NCBI GenBank assembly: GCA_964469815.1
Contig: CAYXZC010000039.1
Location: forward strand, 1-18,106
Reading direction: 5' to 3'
DNA from: MGBC163016 sp964469815
Lineage (GTDB): Bacteria; Actinomycetota; Coriobacteriia; Coriobacteriales; Eggerthellaceae
Length of the DNA: 18,106 nt
Made by a program: the position numbers and the translations under genes. Shown piece by piece: positions 14,413-18,106 of this stretch (positions are counted from its first letter, which is position 1; the number at the start of each line of letters is the position of its first letter). Below the pieces are notes generated by a model. That model searched no databases. It saw nothing but the letters and a program-made list of their open reading frames with translations, and was not told the origin of the DNA.

Positions 14413-15259
14413 CTTCCCAGATGAGGCACACTTTTCGATTTTGCGACAACAAGAGAATTAGATAGAAGTGGACTACGTTCAAAAGCTTTTCAAAAGAATG
14501 GTCTCGGTTAACCAGTCGCGACGGTTGCACGGGTGTATTTTTCGCTCGAAACGGCGAAAATAGTACCATTTTGAAATCACCCCCATTTTGGTATGCCTGC
14601 TTTCATGTTTGCCTAGTTCAGGATGGGGTGTAAAAAATCAGCCGGTACTGACGAAATCGGCGATTTCGTGGCGGATTTCGAACAATTCGCACTCTCGCCA
14701 AGGTTCGGAAAACAGTACCAGGTGGTCAAATGCCACACAAATAGTCCCTTCATGATGCCGAAACAAGACCCTCTTGGAGATGGCAGACGGTACTATTCGA
14801 CACTTTACCGCCTACGCGAGCTTTTATACAAAAAAATGCAGCTGGTTACCGCACCGTTCAAAACTCGCAATTGAAGAACAGAAACAGCAGATATGTACGT
14901 CGATTCTTTGCAGCTTACTCTAATTCTTAGCCTCGAGTCATGTGATTGCAGTAACGCTAAACCCCATAGTTTTACACCCATGAGCCAAACTCCTGTAAAT
15001 TGACTTTTTCTGTAAGTTTTCCATGGGCGAAGTGGGCAAATTGGTTCGAGTCTGAGAAGCGTGATCAGCGTAGAGAATCTTTCTGATGTACATTTCAAAA
15101 AGAGGCATCCTCATCTCATGCGTTGCCTTTCCTATTTTGTCAACTTCTATTTCGCATTTTCTGCCTTTTACCTCTATTAAGTCAGAGACTCTCGCATGAT
15201 CCGAGATGTGTTGTTAGGCAAGGACACCCTGCGCAGCCTCAACGTTCAAAAAACTTACC
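14413..15259. other. Gene-poor, lower-G+C, possibly decayed stretch
   Basis: No credible gene is seen here. Short open frames such as 14623-14874 lack a usable ribosome binding site and any recognisable domain. Small structures include the dyad ACGAAATC-GGC-GATTTCGT (14651-14669) and the word TTTACACCCAT at 14312-14322 and 14971-14981, with a near copy inverted at 14625-14634. The composition and absence of genes fit decayed mobile DNA next to a transposase remnant. Confidence 0.5.
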
Positions 15260-15547
15260 ATGTATAACGCTCGACTTCATGAAGTTCGCAGCAGAAGCGA
15301 GAGCCGCGAGGGAGGCATCATCGAGACGCTTGCCTACACAAGGCTTTCCATGCAGCTCCGGTGGCGGATCTGCATCAACAACGCCATCGAACGCTTGAAT
15401 CGAGTGATCAGAAGGAATATGCAGGTAGCGAGAATCTTCCCCGACGACAAATAGGTACTAGTGTTGATGATCGCCAGGCTGAAATATGTATCAGAGAGCG
15501 AATGAGGTTCGAGACGATATCTAGACGGGACGCTGCAGGATGAGTGA
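15260..15547 (+). pseudogene. C-terminal remnant of an IS256-family (mutator-type) transposase
   Basis: One plus-strand frame reads ETLAYTRLSMQLRWR, NNAIERLNRVIRR, ARIFPDDK, a TAG stop (15452-15454), then LMIARLKYVSESE, a TGA stop (15503-15505) and GSRRYLDGTLQDE, ending at 15547. This is the C-terminal signature of IS256-family transposases, where the TGA stands in the place of the usual tryptophan (SEWGSRRYL). The N-terminal two thirds with the catalytic acidic residues are missing, and the sequence upstream of about 15320 is no longer clearly alignable. It is therefore a dead insertion sequence. No terminal inverted repeats were found around it. Confidence 0.8.
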
Positions 15548-15615
15548 TTACGCCGAAATATGCAGAATGGCTAAATAAAATATTGCACAAAATCACTCTC
15601 ACTGAAACCGCGAGC

Positions 15616-18106
15616 TTAATCCCACAGTTTCTCTTTACGATTACGCTCTGCTTCGTCCCTATATGAACGCGCTATAGAACGAAAAGCATCCGCAATGTTC
15701 AAATATCCCAATACTTCCGCAGAAACAGCCTTCTGCTCATACCCATCTGCAAGCTCATCTTCTGGAGCACCGGTTGGATCGACCGTGTATACTCCCCTCG
15801 AATTGAATGCTTCTAATTTGTACCCTCGCAGGGAAGCTTCATGACTCTCCAAAAACTCAGCAACTGCTTTTGGCAGCACGAAATAATTTACGGGCTTGGC
15901 ATAAAACAAAACACGACCTATTTCTCTATCAATACAATCAAGTGCATGCGAATCTTCAGTTTCGCCTCTAGCACCTTCGATCCATTCACAGAAAGCATGC
16001 TCGTCAAAAGCTCCGTTCGCAGCATAACCAGGAACGAGCTTAAAGTTGTATAAAATGCGAACGATGAATACAGCCCGGACATCATCAGGAATCCGTGCAT
16101 CTTTTTCCTCAGCCAAGCCTAGATCATAAGCAATAGAAACTACGAACAAAAACGCTTTAGGATCTTCGGCCATTCTTTTATAAAGATACGAATCTTGCTT
16201 ATCTCGCAACAACACCGAATATTGTAACTCCAATGCAAATAAGTCGTCATCACAAGAAACCATCTCCAAATGCTCAAACAAATGTTGGATATAATACGAG
16301 AGCATCGAGCCGATGGTCTTAACGTGCAGGGTTCTCAAAGCTTTCCTGATTAAACTCGCACTGACGTTAACACCCTCTCTCACTTCTCTTGAAAGCAATT
16401 CAAGGACATCCGCCGCTCGACCAACCTCGAGCAAACGCTCAACACAATACGACAAATCAGATAGATTCTCGACGAAACCATACGTGGGGGCGCAGCTCCA
16501 ATATAATGCAGCGTCATCGCCCAATAGCTTTTCTGCCCTGCTCCATGCATCCCGCGACAAGGGCAAGAAGGAATAGAAAGTCGCTATTCTCTCTTTTGGC
16601 CAACCATCCATCTCAAGCGAATCGACCCATACCCATCCATTTCTAAAAAAACTATTCCCCACATAAGAACGCACAAGGTTTAGCATCTCAGCATCACCGC
16701 TATCAACGAAGGCGCATATGGACTGCTCATCTTCTGCTGAAATATCCAGAAGAGAAAACGCATCACCAAGCGCGTTTCCCTTTGCGCCTTTTTCAACCAA
16801 ATCCTGCGCAACGCGAATTCCTCGCTGTTTATACAAGCCACGAGTCGCATCAGCCCGCAGTTGAGCAACCTTTTCTTGTCCCTCAGCCATACTCTCATCA
16901 TCTCTAATAAGATCCCAATCATGTACAGAGCAAAGCCTTAATGCAAAGTAAAATGGGTCACTCGGTTTAAGCTGATCCGCAAGGCTCTTGATCTTTTGTA
17001 GCACATCATCAGAAGGAACCCATCCGGCATCACTGAACTTCTCGCACCGCTCCACGTAAGAAGAAAGTTGATCCCAGACCTTATAGCAGTCATCCACAGA
17101 AAGCGCCTGGGTTTCTACAGAAACAGCGTCACAGAATTCATCGATCAAGCCCGCTGTTTTATAGCAACCAATATCCCTTACAACATCAAGCAGTCTCGCA
17201 ACATTCCCACAAACAGCCTCCAGCGCTTGGCAACAATAAGCACGACTGACCTCCCAATACTCACTCATAAGAACGCTCTCGGGTTTTTCTGGATGGGGCA
17301 TATATATTGGCTCGACAACCCCGAAGGTCGACGTGGTTTTCCCCGGCAACAAATCCAATAATGCTTGCCACGCCGTTTCGCTCTGTTGCTTGGAAAGATA
17401 CTTCCCTATTCCTATCTTGCTCTCTACCGAGGCAACCGTGCTGGGATACCAAGGAAGCAGTAAGTCGACGATTGCACTCTTGGCCAAGTCGGTTTTATCA
17501 GAGATCTTCACCAGAACCCTTATTGCCCAGGAAAGCATATCATGTGCCATCGCGGCAATTTTGATTCCGCGGACAAGACCCCAACCTAAGCTCGTTGACG
17601 CTAGACCACCGGTCGTTTCTTGCAGAAATCTCTTAAAAGCATCAGCGTCTGAACACTGTTCAACAAAACGCAGATACATAGATGGCGAAGCCTCCGCGAG
17701 CAGAGGCATATAATCTTCTGTAGAAGCAAGAACCCGCCAATCGTTCGCCCGGAAAACGGCACCCATAACTTCAGAGAGAAAGCGATCAATATCGTTTTGT
17801 TCGCACTGCGGCAAAAGATTGGGATTGTTTCCAATCTGAGCGCAGAAAATCGCTACGCTCTCGCGCAAGGCTCGCGAACAACCCCTGTTTATCCCTTTCA
17901 CGTCAGCCATAATTCGTTCGTCCGGCTGAAGATCGAAAGCTTTATCTACGCTTGACAATATTGCACCCAAAGGCTCTGCAAGAGCAAGCAGCATGGATTT
18001 TGTTAGATGCTTTCCAGTTCTTTTGATTCCTTTTGCTCTATCGACAATAATCCAGTGCGAGCCTCGCATATTAAAGAAGCCATCATCAAGCAAAGGCTGA
18101 AGTTCT
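15616..18106 (-). CDS. Large protein of unknown function, C-terminal 829 codons; possible STAND-like NTPase C-terminal region
   Basis: The frame is open from the window edge to TAA 15616, so the N-terminus is missing. The visible part is almost entirely helical in character, without transmembrane segments, signal or Walker motifs. Recognisable blocks are YMPLLAEASPSMYLRFVE, then AHDMLSWAIRVLVKISD, LLLPWYPSTVASVESK and WQALLDLLPG, and near the end SRGVYTVDPTG, ELADGYEQKA and GYLNIADAFRSIARSYRDEA. From memory this block order matches the C-terminal helical region of large (over 1,000 aa) predicted NTPases in bacterial accessory and defence loci; I cannot confirm this without a search. G+C is lower than in guaA or dnaK, and an IS remnant lies 68 bp away. 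A single-gene defence protein is possible but unproven. Confidence 0.75.
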   Translation of the reverse strand, partial: ELQPLLDDGFFNMRGSHWIIVDRAKGIKRTGKHLTKSMLLALAEPLGAILSSVDKAFDLQPDERIMADVKGINRGCSRALRESVAIFCAQIGNNPNLLPQCEQNDIDRFLSEVMGAVFRANDWRVLASTEDYMPLLAEASPSMYLRFVEQCSDADAFKRFLQETTGGLASTSLGWGLVRGIKIAAMAHDMLSWAIRVLVKISDKTDLAKSAIVDLLLPWYPSTVASVESKIGIGKYLSKQQSETAWQALLDLLPGKTTSTFGVVEPIYMPHPEKPESVLMSEYWEVSRAYCCQALEAVCGNVARLLDVVRDIGCYKTAGLIDEFCDAVSVETQALSVDDCYKVWDQLSSYVERCEKFSDAGWVPSDDVLQKIKSLADQLKPSDPFYFALRLCSVHDWDLIRDDESMAEGQEKVAQLRADATRGLYKQRGIRVAQDLVEKGAKGNALGDAFSLLDISAEDEQSICAFVDSGDAEMLNLVRSYVGNSFFRNGWVWVDSLEMDGWPKERIATFYSFLPLSRDAWSRAEKLLGDDAALYWSCAPTYGFVENLSDLSYCVERLLEVGRAADVLELLSREVREGVNVSASLIRKALRTLHVKTIGSMLSYYIQHLFEHLEMVSCDDDLFALELQYSVLLRDKQDSYLYKRMAEDPKAFLFVVSIAYDLGLAEEKDARIPDDVRAVFIVRILYNFKLVPGYAANGAFDEHAFCEWIEGARGETEDSHALDCIDREIGRVLFYAKPVNYFVLPKAVAEFLESHEASLRGYKLEAFNSRGVYTVDPTGAPEDELADGYEQKAVSAEVLGYLNIADAFRSIARSYRDEAERNRKEKLWD

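Noticed and set aside
14623..14874. 83-aa plus-strand frame as a gene
   Set aside because: No ribosome binding site, no recognisable domain, and it contains a chance dyad; more likely noise in decayed DNA.

Overview
The window looks like a chromosome segment from an anaerobic coriobacterium of the Eggerthellaceae type. This is an inference from gene content: a secreted molybdopterin oxidoreductase operon lies next to a multi-membrane-span LuxR-type regulator, a pairing typical of that group, with moderate-to-high G+C core genes. No rRNA or tRNA gene was seen to fix the taxonomy.

Layout. (1) 1-1080, minus: 5' part of dnaK, cut by the window edge, with a near-consensus promoter and a palindrome beside its -35. 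(2) 1399-2733, plus: a single-span membrane protein of unknown function, followed by a gap rich in inverted and direct repeats (2751-3023). (3) 3025-7475, minus: a respiratory operon in the order TorD-like chaperone, Tat-exported molybdopterin catalytic subunit (PsrA/PhsA-like), four-cluster ferredoxin subunit, NrfD/PsrC-like membrane anchor. The gene order reads as a complete membrane-bound quinol-linked reductase, most like polysulfide/thiosulfate reductases; the substrate cannot be read from sequence. (4) 7710-9317, plus: a divergent membrane LuxR regulator, separated from the operon by a 234-bp gap full of dyads, and probably its regulator. (5) 9416-10900, minus: a radical SAM protein with a CX4CX2C cluster motif and a DJ-1/PfpI-family protein, the first behind a strong hairpin. 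(6) 11046-11130: a hairpin with a 33-bp perfect stem. (7) 11138-12943, minus: adenine deaminase, divergent from (8) 13275-14255, plus: a stand-alone ATP-pyrophosphatase subunit of GMP synthase with no glutaminase domain. These two make a small purine block.

(9) From the 3' end of guaA onward the character changes. There is a possible structured RNA ending in a clear intrinsic terminator (14321-14412), then more than 1 kb of lower-G+C sequence without intact genes, then the decayed C-terminus of an IS256-family transposase (15260-15547). Last comes the C-terminal 829 codons of a large, lower-G+C protein on the minus strand (15616 to the window edge), which from memory resembles the helical C-terminal part of large STAND-like NTPases found in accessory or defence loci. 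Because the 3' end of guaA is a known insertion site for genomic islands, this right-hand part is plausibly the start of an island.

The best candidates for something new are the large right-edge protein and its island, the dyad-packed control region of the reductase/LuxR pair, the possible RNA downstream of guaA, and the stand-alone GMP synthase subunit.
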